Of a stretch of DNA of 64,000 nt, positions 10,113 through 24,800 are shown in pieces. The position numbers and the translations under genes were made by a program. Every line of letters begins with the position of its first letter. The first letter of the stretch is position 1. The stretch is from Polyodon spathula. Lineage: Eukaryota; Chordata; Actinopteri; Acipenseriformes; Polyodontidae. The notes under the pieces were generated by a model. It was not told the origin of the DNA, searched no databases, and worked only from the letters and a program-made list of their open reading frames with translations. The DNA lies in the NCBI RefSeq assembly GCF_017654505.1, contig NC_054536.1, positions 10,445,794 to 10,509,793 of the forward strand, read 5' to 3'.

Positions 10113-12668
10113 TGTTATAATACACAAACTAAATGTCTTTAAAAAAAAAAAATTATGATAGGAAGTATGCATTTCTTAATACAATATTAGTAAGTTGAAA
10201 AGTATTTATGTACCATTTCTATTCAGTTACATGGAATTGAAAAGGAATTTTATTTCCGCTGTAGGACTACATGCAACACAGAAGAGACTGTTCTGGGAAG
10301 TCTCCAAAAGACAAACTTGCAATGCATTTCAAATCAAACAAGTAGCTGTGTATTAACACATTGTTGATTCCCTCTTTTAATTTGTATAGTAGCTGAATTA
10401 CACATTTCTATCCTTTTTTTCAGTGTTGTCCCAGTTCTGTTTGCCTTTTTAGGCAGTTTTTTGGATGTTCTCATACAAAAAATAAACAAATAAATAAATC
10501 TTGAACACAGCTTTGGCAGCTGGCCTTAGTTTGATAGTGTACCCAGCTTTGGGGGATGGCCTCCGCTCACTTTTCCTGAACCCTGTTAGCAAAATGTGCG
10601 GCTGAAGTATTTTAATTGTTATTACAACAAAACATATTAGAAAATACATAACTGCAATAACAAATTCCTCAAGGTAAAAGAGTCCTAAACCCAGTCAAAC
10701 AGGGTGCAGTGCGTGAACTGTAAGAAGTTGTCTCAAGTGGGTTTCTACAACAGGGGGCAAGTTTTACCTCTGAAAGAACTGTAACAGAGACTAGATAGGG
10801 AAGACTTAGATAAGTCTTACCCTAGGCTTAACTGGTGGGAGCCTAATTCTGTTCCCGGAATTCAGTAAGTCAATACATTTTTTTTTTAAAAAACAATTTA
10901 GAACTGGGACCAGTGCTGGAACTAACTTGAAAATATGATGGAAATCACTCCAAATTTGACTTTTTTAAACCACCTCCCTAAATGTTCTTCCATTTTTTCA
11001 TTTGATAGTTTATTTTTTGGTTTTTTTCTTCAGTACACAGTGATAATGATTGATTACTCCTATTAAACCTGTAGGGGCCAGACCCTCCAGGGCAGCCTGT
11101 ATTTAATGTTGGCTCTAGAAGTTAGAGACACAATTTTGAAACAAGGCTAAATTATAAATAAAACCGTGTCAAACTACCAAAGATTTTGAACAATTATTCA
11201 ACGGATCCATCTTGTAACTAAGCTTGTTTTATGTACATAGTCTTCTTTTACACTATTAATCATACACACACTCAGCAGTTCGAAACACAAATACGAAACA
11301 CAAGTTGTGCTGGACAGTACTGTATGCATATAAAACACGTTCAATTGAAAACATTTATGAAAATAAAACAAGCCATATAAAAAACAAACAATGTATCTAG
11401 TGTATTTTAGATTGTTGTGTTTACAAAAGCTGTTCCTTAACAGCTCATAAAAAGTGGCAGACAAGCAGCTGAAGGTGCTTATCAGAGCTGTCATCATGAG
11501 CCAAGCTGGATTCTTTAAAGCTTAGCTCAGATTTTTGACATTACAAGTTTGTGACTTGGAATGAATAAGAGGCATAACATGCTAATATATATATATATAT
11601 ATATATTTGGTGCATTCCACCTGATGTACGATTGAAAAGAACTGCTCCTTTCTGAATATGGAGTTATCAAATACAGATTTATGGCAAGTTCATGTGTTAT
11701 TGTACAGGAATTGCTCTTGATAACCAAGGTAGGTAAAAACAACACAAATCTTTAAAAAATCTTCAGAATCTTGGTGAAGGGGTTTAGCTTGCTATTATAG
11801 GAAGAGAAATTAACTTCTCTCTCATATGTACTTTATATTGGGGGCAATGTGTCAGTGCATTTAAATACAGGTACTGCTAATATTAGCAAATCACCTAAAT
11901 ATTTTGACACACACACATTAAGTATTTAAACAGAATCAAGAGAAACCAATCAGGTACTGTCAAGGTTTCCATTGAAATATGTTTAAAGACATGATTTGTT
12001 TTTCCTTTAAGTAAAACATTCAACCTGAAACTAAATTCAACCTAACTGTATTTTTAAATGACTTCTTCTTACAGTATATTATACTTATTATTAGTTGATG
12101 AACATTACTTAATAGAGTATTGGCATTCAGTTTTATTTGTTTGGTGTTGTAAATTGAATTTTTAATTGTAACAGTGTATGTTTTATAATCCCTCCTTTGT
12201 AGATCTCATCTAAAAAAGCAATCGCTGAGAATAAGTACATTTTTAAGACATCAAGGGGTTGATGTAAGGATACGTGAAAAGTGATTTTCGGCTGCAAAAC
12301 ACTCATATTGAGGCCAAAATCGACATTTTGCATGTGCCACTAAAATGGCCACTGCAAATGCGGGGTATGTAAAGAATGTTTTTCACCTGGTGTTCTGCAC
12401 CTTTTTTTTTTTTTTTTTTTTAATATTTATTTGTTTTTTTGCTTCCTCTATGACAAAAATACAATGATTTTAAATCCAAGTGTCAGAAAAAAATCTGGTC
12501 TAGGTAATTAAACTTCAGCAGTCTTCAGGTTTGTTAGGAGTGCCATCTTGTGGAATCTTTAAACTTTCTTTAACCTCATAACACAATGCTGTATGAAAGT
12601 TATATATTTATTTAATTTTTATAAATATATGTCATTGGGATATTGCTGTCTAGAATATGTGTTATACA

Positions 12669-12674
<6 letters not shown>
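10113..12674. other. Intergenic, no gene recognised
   Basis: AT-rich DNA containing a (TA)n stretch at 11584-11606 and poly(T) at 12401-12420. Open frames here lack codon structure or homology that I can recognise. Confidence 0.4.

Positions 12675-12728
<54 letters not shown>
12675..12728. repeat. (TA)n microsatellite
   Basis: Pure TA tract. Confidence 0.95.
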
Positions 12729-12733
<5 letters not shown>

Positions 12734-13281
12734 GTTATTTTTTTAATTCAAAATTGAAAACATAGCAACAATGTTAACAGTTAAAAATGATGACCACAGA
12801 CTATGAATTGAATTCCCTAGTTAAAACCTCTTTATTGGCATAGTATTGGATCACTTGGTATATGTATCTATCTTTTGTCAATTTGTTTTTTATGGTGCAT
12901 GCTGTTTTAAATGTACTGGTATTTCTAGTTTAAACTTTACAGTTTAATTTTCTTTAAATGAGTAATAGCCAAGGCTTTAAAATACAAATCTTATCTCTTT
13001 AAGATCACAGGCAATGCTATCCTTTTAATGACAGTACTGTATTGGCAAATTGACAGATATTTTAAATGTAAAGCATTATCGCCTCCAGATGTCGCTAGTG
13101 ACTCAATTCAGAAATGCAACGGTGTTTTGCACACAAAAAAAAACTTACTGTCTTTTTTTTTTTTGTATTTTGAAAATATCTTTTTTTTGTTTATTTGTTT
13201 TTTTGTAGTGTAATGATTTCCTGTCTCCACTTTTTGCTAGAATAAAGACATGACATTTAAAGCTGTTGTTGGACCTAATTA

Positions 13282-13282
<1 letters not shown>

Positions 13283-13335
<53 letters not shown>
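13283..13335. repeat. (TA)n microsatellite, left half of a target split by Tc1 insertions
   Basis: The TA tract ends exactly at the left inverted repeat of the Tc1 element at 13336 and resumes at 15679. Confidence 0.9.
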
Positions 13336-14970
13336 CAGCTCTGGAAAAAATTAAGAGACCACTGCAAATTTTTCTTAAATCAGCATCTCTACATGTATGG
13401 CAGCCATTCCATTCCAGTGTCTGTTGAATTCCAACACAGGCACACCTCATTCTACTGAATGAGGTACTGATTAGGGGATCACCTGAACCAAATCTTATTT
13501 AACGAGGAAAAGTATAAAAACCACTCCTGTGGTCATCACTATACTCTTGCAATAGGACCAGCTGGATGGCAAAACAGTGCTAGTAGTACCTCAAAAGTAA
13601 TTGGAATCAAAAAATAACTATTGACCATGCCCAAAGAGTTGAAAAGGAAAGTTTTGAGTGAGGAAAAGGGTTCAATTCTGGCTTTACTGGCAGAGGGATA
13701 CAGTGAGCGTCAGGTTGCTTCCATCCTTAAAATTTCAAAGACTGCGGTTCATAAGAACAAGGTCAAGCAGCACACATTGGGGACAACAAAGCTACAGACA
13801 GGCAGAGGGCGAAAACGACTCTCCACTGACCGGGATGACCGCCAACTCATTCGAATGTCACTCAGCAACCGTAGGATGACATCAAGTGACCTACAAAAAG
13901 AATGGCAAACGGCAGCTGGGGTGAAGTGCACGGCGAGGACGGTTCAAAACAGGCTCCTAGGGGCAGGGCTGAAGTCGTGCAAAGCTAGAAAAAAGCCCTT
14001 CATCAATGAGAAGCAAAGAAGAGCCAGGCTGAGGTTTGCAAAAGACCATAAGGATTGGACCGTAGAGGACTGGAGTAAGGTCATCTTCTCCGATGAGTCC
14101 AATTTTCAGCTTTGCCCAGCACCTGGTCGTCTAATGGTTAGACTGAGACCTGGAGAGGCCTACAAGCCACAATGTCTCGCACCCACTGTGAAATGTGGTG
14201 GAGGATCGGTGATGATCTGGGGGTGCTTCAGCAAGGCTGGAATCGGGCAGATTTGTCTTTGTGAAGGACGCATGAATCAAGCCAAGTACAGTGTTGTCCT
14301 GGAAGAAAACTTGCTTCCTTCTGCTCTGACAATGTTCCCCAACTCTGAGGATTGGTTTTTCCAGCAGGAAAATGCTTCATGCAACACAGCCAGGTCAATC
14401 AAGGTGTGGATGGAGGACTACCAGATCAAGATCCTGTCATGGCCAGCCCAATCTCCAGACCTGAACCCCACTAAAAACCTCTGGAATGTGATCAAGAGGA
14501 AGATGGATGGTCACAAGCCATCAAACAAAGCCGAGCTGCTTGAATTTTTGCGCCAGGAGTGGCATAAAGTCACCCAACATCAATGTGAAAGACTGGTGGA
14601 AAGCATGCCAAGACACATGAAAGCTGTGATTGAAAATCAGGGTTATTCCACCAAATATTGATTTCTGAATTTTTCCTAAGTTAAAACATTAGTATTGTGT
14701 TGTTTAAAAATGAATATGAACTTATTTTCTTTGCATTATTCGAGGTCTGACAACACTGCATCTTTTTTGTTGTTTTGACCAGTTGTCATTTTCTGCAAAT
14801 AAATGCTCTAAATGACAATATTTTTATTTGGAATTTGGGAGAAATGTTGTCAGTAGTTTATAGAATAAAACGAAAATGTTCATTTTACCCAAACACATAC
14901 CTATAAATAGTAAAACCAGAGAAACTGATAATTTTGCAGTGGTCTCTTAATTTTTTCCAGAGTTGCATGT
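13336..14970 (+). mobile_element. Tc1-like DNA transposon, complete with both inverted repeats
   Basis: The left end CAGCTCTGGAAAAAATTAAG and the right end, whose complement reads CTCTGGAAAAAATTAAGAGA, are inverted repeats flanking one transposase gene. TA dinucleotides sit at both ends, the canonical Tc1/mariner target site. The total length of about 1.6 kb is normal for the family. The transposase inside has lost catalytic residues, so this copy could only have moved with help. Confidence 0.92.
13621..14661 (+). CDS. Tc1-like transposase, 346 aa, full-length frame but catalytically altered
   Basis: The product would excise and reinsert its element by a DD34E cut-and-paste mechanism. Residues 1-60 form the first helix-turn-helix (SERQVASILKISKTAV), then a GRGRK AT-hook-like linker and a second DNA-binding domain. 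The catalytic domain begins near residue 150. The first Asp is present (FSDES, D158). The second is Glu (FFQQENA, E250, where the family has QQDNA). The third position is Lys (NPTKNLW, K285, where the family has NP(I/T)ENLW). Spacing 250 to 285 is exactly DD34E. The frame has no stop or frameshift, so decay has been by substitution only. I infer an inactive protein. Confidence 0.9.
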   Translation: MTMPKELKRKVLSEEKGSILALLAEGYSERQVASILKISKTAVHKNKVKQHTLGTTKLQTGRGRKRLSTDRDDRQLIRMSLSNRRMTSSDLQKEWQTAAGVKCTARTVQNRLLGAGLKSCKARKKPFINEKQRRARLRFAKDHKDWTVEDWSKVIFSDESNFQLCPAPGRLMVRLRPGEAYKPQCLAPTVKCGGGSVMIWGCFSKAGIGQICLCEGRMNQAKYSVVLEENLLPSALTMFPNSEDWFFQQENASCNTARSIKVWMEDYQIKILSWPAQSPDLNPTKNLWNVIKRKMDGHKPSNKAELLEFLRQEWHKVTQHQCERLVESMPRHMKAVIENQGYSTKY

Positions 14971-14973
14971 ATA

Positions 14974-17888
<2,915 letters not shown>

Positions 17889-18115
17889 ATTATTATTATT
17901 AATTAGTCATTTAGCAGACTTACAGAGACTAGGGGGTGAACTACGCATCACAACTGCTGCTGCAGAGTCACTTACAATAGGACTTTGGTTTTACATCTCA
18001 TCTGAAGGATGGAGCACAAGGAGGTTAAGTGATTCTCTCAGTCACACACAGTGAGTCGGTGGCTGGGATTGAATTGGCAATCTCCTGGTAACAAGCCCCT
18101 TTCTTTAACAGTGTT
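17889..18115 (-). mobile_element. CORE-SINE, second copy
   Basis: It shares with the 9852-10112 copy the segments ATCTCATCTGAAGGATGGAG, CACAAGGAGGTTAAGTGA, a CACACAGTGAGTCGGTGGCT match and the tRNA-like head. It has several small deletions, and the L2-type tail is mostly lost. Confidence 0.7.
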
Positions 18116-18759
18116 TTGATCAGTGTAGTAAAGCATAGATTAAAGCATAATGAAAATAACCACAGTAAAACACAGTAATTGAATAACAAAAAAAAAAAAC
18201 CAAAAAACATGATGAATCACTTGCTGTCAACATACACTATTAGTTCAAACATGTTTTCAAAAAATTAATAAACCCAATAGTTGGTCCACCAGATTAATCG
18301 TTAAATCTGTGACCTTCCTATCATGCTCATTCCTCTAGGGAAGTTGCACACAGCTGCTTTAATAAAAGTCCCAAAATCATCCTGATCCCACAGAGGTCTG
18401 AGAGGGTGAAGGTTGGGGGAGTGCGGGGCCAATGCTTTACGGTAGGGAGCACTGTACCTTTTCATTCAAGATGGATGTGCTGACTGTTACTGTATCGATG
18501 ACCTTTCACTGATTTCAGCGGATCACCTTTCTCGTGTATGGAACTGTCATCTCCGTACTTAGAACACAACATCATCTGTGGAGCAGAAGTTACAGCATAG
18601 GGCTGCCATTGTCAGCTTGTGCACCATGCAGTCTTTATGGCTTGTTTGTGGAGGGCAAGTCAGTCATTATCCAGTCAGTGGAAGTTCCTTTCACACTAGT
18701 GGTACATATTCTCAGTTAAAGAAATATCTGCAGTATCTATATACTGCAGGTTCAGTGCG

Positions 18760-18887
18760 CGGCTGATAAATTCATGCGCCAGCAGAACAGCAGAGTGCTT
18801 AGGTCTGAGTCTCTGTGGTTACACGTAAACGCAGCGGATCTTGCATTCTGATGGCGCTGCAAATTCGCATTTCGATGCGTTTGTGAC
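18760..18887 (+). promoter_or_regulatory. Probable PSKH2 5' UTR / promoter
   Basis: The 130 bp before the start codon are locally richer in CpG (GTGCGCGGC, CGCAGCGG, GATGGCGCTG) than the surrounding AT-rich DNA. I see no TATA box. The two upstream ATGs closest to the gene are not in a context that extends the protein. Confidence 0.3.
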
Positions 18888-21800
18888 ATGGGCTGCGGGA
18901 CAAGTAAAGTGCTGCCGGAGCCTCCCAAGAACTGCTACGTGGATTTTGTGAAATCGGTGGTGAAATGTAACAAGAAGCAGAAACTATGCGATGAAGAGCC
19001 CCTTAAAACATCTGGGAATAAAACCGATTTCTGGGGCATTTATAACCCTGGGGACTATCAGCAGCAGCAGCAGCAGAAAAACCAGCATTTGCTATGGCAG
19101 GAAGGAGTGAAACAGAACAAAGTCACAAAATACAGAGCGAAGTTTGATTCAAGAGTGACATCCAGGTAAAAATAAATTATTTAATTTGTATTCATTGTTT
19201 TAATTTTAGGAAAACGTACATTGTAAAACGTTACAAATAACAGACATTAAAGGTGGGTTCAATATAAACATGTTAACATAAGCATTATAATGATTAAAAA
19301 TAAATAAATAAAAAAACAAAACAACAAAAAAACACACAACACTGATAGCAATACATTTGTTTAGTTATATAGCCTTGTTGGTAGCTTTATTCATTTGTTG
19401 TTATATTTTATGACACGTAATTGTTCCTGACATACACCAGGCGTTACAAGGGTCACCTTAAGAAAATGTTGTTAATCACACTTAATTTTTAACATAATCT
19501 ATCTATCTATCTATCTATCACATAATATGAATAATAGCACATATTCTATGGTCATATACTCAGTTAATATACCTGCTGTTGTATGCATATTAAGGCATGT
19601 GTAATAACATATTCAATTGTTGTTTAGGGTATAAAATACAGAAATAAGTTTCTTTTAGCAGATTTATAGAAATAAAATGCATAACATAATTTTCTTTAGA
19701 ATAATGATATATAATAGTTGTATGTTGGAGTGATTTCCATGCACATTACAATTTCTTTATTTTCAGTTTTTTCTTTGTAATAAGCAAGGATGGTAGCAAT
19801 ACCATGGCTCAAATCACCTCTGTTTCAACAATGGGTATTTGCACTGTGCAGAGTCACCCTGACTAATATAAATGAGGATATTAAAGTAACAAATCCATTC
19901 TGTGGGTTTGCATTTTTTTCCAAACTGTGTTTTTGTTATATTAATAACATTTGATATGTATGAAAATCGACAATTTCATGGGTAAACAATCTGTTTAAAT
20001 GTAATATACTGTATATGGCCAAGTGTTGCATCACCCTGTAGAATTAACAAATTTTGCTTTGTAAAGTCAAATGAACTGCTGAATAATGCTAACATATTGA
20101 ATTGCATACCACTTTGTAGTTTTCCATATAAATTGAAAAAATGTGAGGTAGAGTTTTCCAATATCATTTTGTAGTTTCTTCGATTACAGATATTAAATGA
20201 AAGATCTAAATTATATTCATATCTTTAAAAAAAAAAAAAATATGCCTAAATCTTAAAATTCTAAAAATATTGACCATCGCTGTACAATTTAGTTGAATCA
20301 TTTTAAGTGATTTTTTTTTAATCCCCCCAGATTTCCAATATCAGAATCAAACCTCAATGTTGTAAAATTACATTTTTGAAAATGAAAATGAACCAGTCGT
20401 CCTTGAACACAGCCCTTTCCCCGTTAATATAAACAGCTCCTGTTCTTTCTTTTACTCTAAGGTATGACATCAAGGCTCTCATAGGGAGGGGCAGCTTCAG
20501 CAGGGTGGTTAGAGTAGAGCACAGGGCCACCAAGCAACCGTTTGCCATCAAGATGATAGAAACCAAAGCCAAGGAGGGTCGGGAGGTGTGCGAATCCGAA
20601 CTGAGCGTGCTCAGGAGAGTCAGCCACTGCAATATCATCCAGCTCATCGAGGTGCTGGAGTCCCAGGAGCGCGTCTACATGGTGATGGAGCTGGCCACCG
20701 GAGGGGAGCTTTTTGACAGAATCATCGCTAAAGGCTCATTCACTGAACGGGATGCGACGCAGGTCCTGCAGATGGTTTTAGATGGAGTGAAGTACTTGCA
20801 CAGCTTGGGGATTTCCCATAGGGATTTGAAACCAGAGAACCTGTTGTACTATCATCCAGGTACAGACTCAAAGATCTTGGTAACTGATTTTGGATTGGCT
20901 AACTCAGGCAATAAAGACGGAGACTGGTCAATGAGGACGACCTGCGGGACACCAGAGTATATTGCACCAGAGATCCTGTTGAGGAAGCCCTACACCAGTG
21001 CAGTGGACATGTGGGCTCTCGGTGTGATCACGTACATTTTGCTGAGTGGATCTATGCCATTTGAAGATGAGAACCGCACAAAGCTTTACAGAATGATCCT
21101 GAAGGGAAAGTACAGCTTTGTTGGTGATGTAAGTGTAGACACACACAAACTACTTGCTTTAAAATATGTGCTCTTGTGTTGCAGAATGTTTTGTTTTTAA
21201 AACATAGCAAGGATAGTTTACAGATGTATGTTGTAAACACCTTATCCTCGCAGCAAGAATGACGAATTCCCAGCAATAAGCTCTCAAAGCCGCAGAATTA
21301 TCACTCTTTCTTCCCTGTTTAAAGGTTGGCGTTTAGATCAGCATATTGTCCGGATCCCTTCCACCTTTTTTGTGGGGACATGGTCACCTGGGTCCCATTT
21401 GTTTTTAATGGGGAACACATTTGCAGTCATGATTAAAAACGGCTATGTAAAGAATAACAACATATATTGCTCTTTTGAACAGAAGAATAGCACATATGTG
21501 AAACAATGTAAAGGCACTATGTTTTGCAGAAAGCTGAATAACTATCTTTAATTGTTTAGTGTTTTCTATTAATATAACAGTTAGATTGGATGCATACAAC
21601 AATGATATTGAGATTTGACAGTATGTATGTCGGTTTTTCAGTTTTGGCTTACAATAGTTTACTTAGTTAAGACATAATGTAGTAGCCATGCCTCAAGGCT
21701 ATAATTGATCTATCGTGTCCATAAAGCAGTAATTTATATCCTGTAGTAGTACAGAAAATTGCTATAGCATTTCCTGTCAGCAAACTTCTGGCTTGGTGCC

Positions 21801-24800
21801 TTGAGGTACAAGCAATCGTGGCAACAAGGTAGAAACTAAATTAAGCAGTGAGGTGAAGACCCGAGGAAGCAGCCTTAGTGGACACTCATTTCTGTTGGAA
21901 AATTCAGATAGAATCTTTTGTTTTAAAGCTTGTGCATGTGCAGGTTTATTTCAGTCTTCCAGAGCTCCGCATTTTCTAACATTATCCTCAAAAATCAGTG
22001 AAATTCCATGTTGGATGTATTTTCTTTTTGTGTTTTTGTTCAGCAGAGATGGAAAACAATGTGGATTATTTAGGTGTGTATGCCGAGGTTCTGTGTGACC
22101 AGACCTGGTTTACTGTAGTACAACAAACTCATCCCTTTGGTTGCTAAGCATTGCTGTATCAAGGTTTGCTATATAAACCGCTCTGTCCAATGCTTTTGAA
22201 AGAAAGAATGGTAGACTGTAAGTCTTTATTTGCTTACCTCTCAAGCAACATTCCTGTATCCATCATATAGTTTAGTATTTGCAAAATAAAACAGTCTGCA
22301 CAAAATGAATCAGCACAGGATTTTGCTGCAACTCTTCCAGTATTTTTTTTTTTATGATTTTCTGTAAATTACATTTCTAGCAAAGATTGGATAAACGCTT
22401 TACATTGTTGTAATACATAACATTATACTTACAGCATTGACTTGATTTAAATAAGATTCCCCAGAAGAGGGATCATAAAGCAGCATAACATTATGACATT
22501 CATAGTATGATTGCCTTTTATTTCATAATTAAAAAAAAAAAAAAAAAAAAAAAAACTTTTTTTTTTTTACTTTTTATCTGTCATCCTCTTCCATTCACTA
22601 GGTCTCACTGAAGCAGTTTTGAAAGAATCACAGCTTGTAAAAATGATACTGGTACCAATGTAGGTCAAAAAAGAACTTAGTTTGCATGCTTAACGGGCAG
22701 GTGTAACAAACTACCTGAAAGTAAGACATGCAATCTGAGCAAGGAAATACTTATTTACTGCTGCATTGAAACAGAGTGAAAAGCATTAGACACACAGAGG
22801 CATTCGCTGGGAAACATCACTGTGGCATTGTAGCTTCTCATGATTCACCATTGGAGGCCTGGTTTGTTTTCACTATAGGACACAAATGAAGGTCAGGATT
22901 AAGCTGCTCTTGCAGAGGTTAATCTCACTATAGCCAATTCAGTTGTATACATTTATATGAGCACTAAATTCAGTTTAAAAACAGAAAAATAATTACTACT
23001 TGCCTTAAAGATAACCAGGGGTGTTTTTTAGTGTAGGTTAGTGGAATCAAAATGCTTTTGAATTTGCAATGCAAAGCGTTATTAATATATTTCACAAAAT
23101 CTCTAAGAAAAGTTAATAATATTAATACATTACTTAAATTAGACATTGTGGCAGGGTGGCAGTGTACCATTTGGAGTTTGATGTTGGTAAAACATGGTAA
23201 CATGTCAATCATAAAAATGTGTTGCATGTAAAGCATGAGTCACACGGGACTAAAAATCTGGAGTCCTCAGAGTTGGTCAGAAGCAAAGGATGTCTACTAA
23301 CCTCCCAGACGCGGACTAGTTTTCATCAAGGAAAGTCAGTAAATTCAAAATGAAATGCAACGTTGTGTACAGAGAAGATGGTTTTATGCAGTGAACCAGG
23401 TGCAAATAACATGTGCAAGACAGAGGAAGAACGAAGCGTAACAACTGAACATTTTTTTTCATTTCATTATAGCCTATATCGACCTTGACCATGTCGAAAA
23501 ACAGCTTTGTCCCTGAGGGATATGCAATTCCATACATATCTCCAAATGCTTTGTTCAAGTCATCCACTTTTTAAAGAGTTGCCAGTTATGTTTTGTATTT
23601 TCTCCTTTCCCCAGTTTGGTTACACCCAATCCCACCATATTACTGAACTGTAACAGGACAGAATGTACCAGTTTTAATATTCCATTGTGGTTTATTGTAA
23701 AGGTTGGTTCACTGGACGCGGGCGAGGGCTGCGGGAAGAAAGAAACCTCAGGATATGATAATAAGAGAGATGTGCTTTGTGACTTAGAGATGAGTAAATA
23801 AATCCCCCTTGGCTCGCAGAGAGACGCCCTCGCGGAAGTGAGACCAAACTGATCAGTCTCGAAACCTGGGAAGCAACCACTACCTCCCCCAAGGGGAACC
23901 CAGAGGGGAAACAGTTAGATTTGGCCAGGGGTCCCCCTTGTCTCGCTGAAAACAAAACAAAAAAAAAACACAAGACAGAGAGCAAGCGCATGGCTTGGGA
24001 TTTAAATAGGAGTTTACCAGATGTTATTGGCAGGAAAGAAATGGGTGGGGGACGGACGGACGGACCCTCACTCATGTCCCCTGAACAGCATCACAAGGTT
24101 AGAATATTGCTTTGAGGTGAATACCCTGGAAATGCCTATATCAATTCAAACATAATGCTGATATGGTTGCTTCACACAGGGCTAAAAAGACACAGGATTC
24201 TTGAGTTTTAAATTTAACAGGAGGTACCGATGTCCTGTAAAGATTCAGAAGTCACCTATTTATATGGTGATTTTTAGTCCTGTGCAAATCAGGCTTAAGG
24301 ATAACATACTTTGTTTGCTGGGAAGGACACTTGAGGTCTGGTAATTGCTTGGTGAAAGCATGTAGGAACGTGCAAAGCTTGAGCTCCAGTTGAAATGTAT
24401 TAACTGTTCTCTTCCACTCCACTTGCTCAGGGGAATCTTGATGAAGAGCATGAAGTCTGCTTCAGGCATTGTCAGTCCTTATTGGACAAGCCTGACCTTA
24501 GAACAAGCATGTGTCATGAAGAATAAATTACTGACAGACTGTGATTATTTGTAGTTTACTGTTTAACTTGGTTTGTAAAACTTTGTTTGCAAAATGAACT
24601 TTCTTGCATGTTTTTATTTGGGAAACATATGCCAGGGGAAAGTGCTGAAGGAAACTGAACGGCCAGGGGAAAGTGCTGAAAGTAATCAAACGCAAAATTT
24701 GTATTTTATAACTACAGCATTCAAGAGTAAAATAGGCACCTGACAAATCCTCATCCTGTTTTTATTATTCAGAGGTTGACTAATGTGGAATCCAGGTTTA

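Noticed and set aside
23690..24080. GC-rich patch with overlapping open frames inside PSKH2 intron 2
   Set aside because: No motif, splice sites or conservation evidence is visible, and frames on both strands are explained by base composition.
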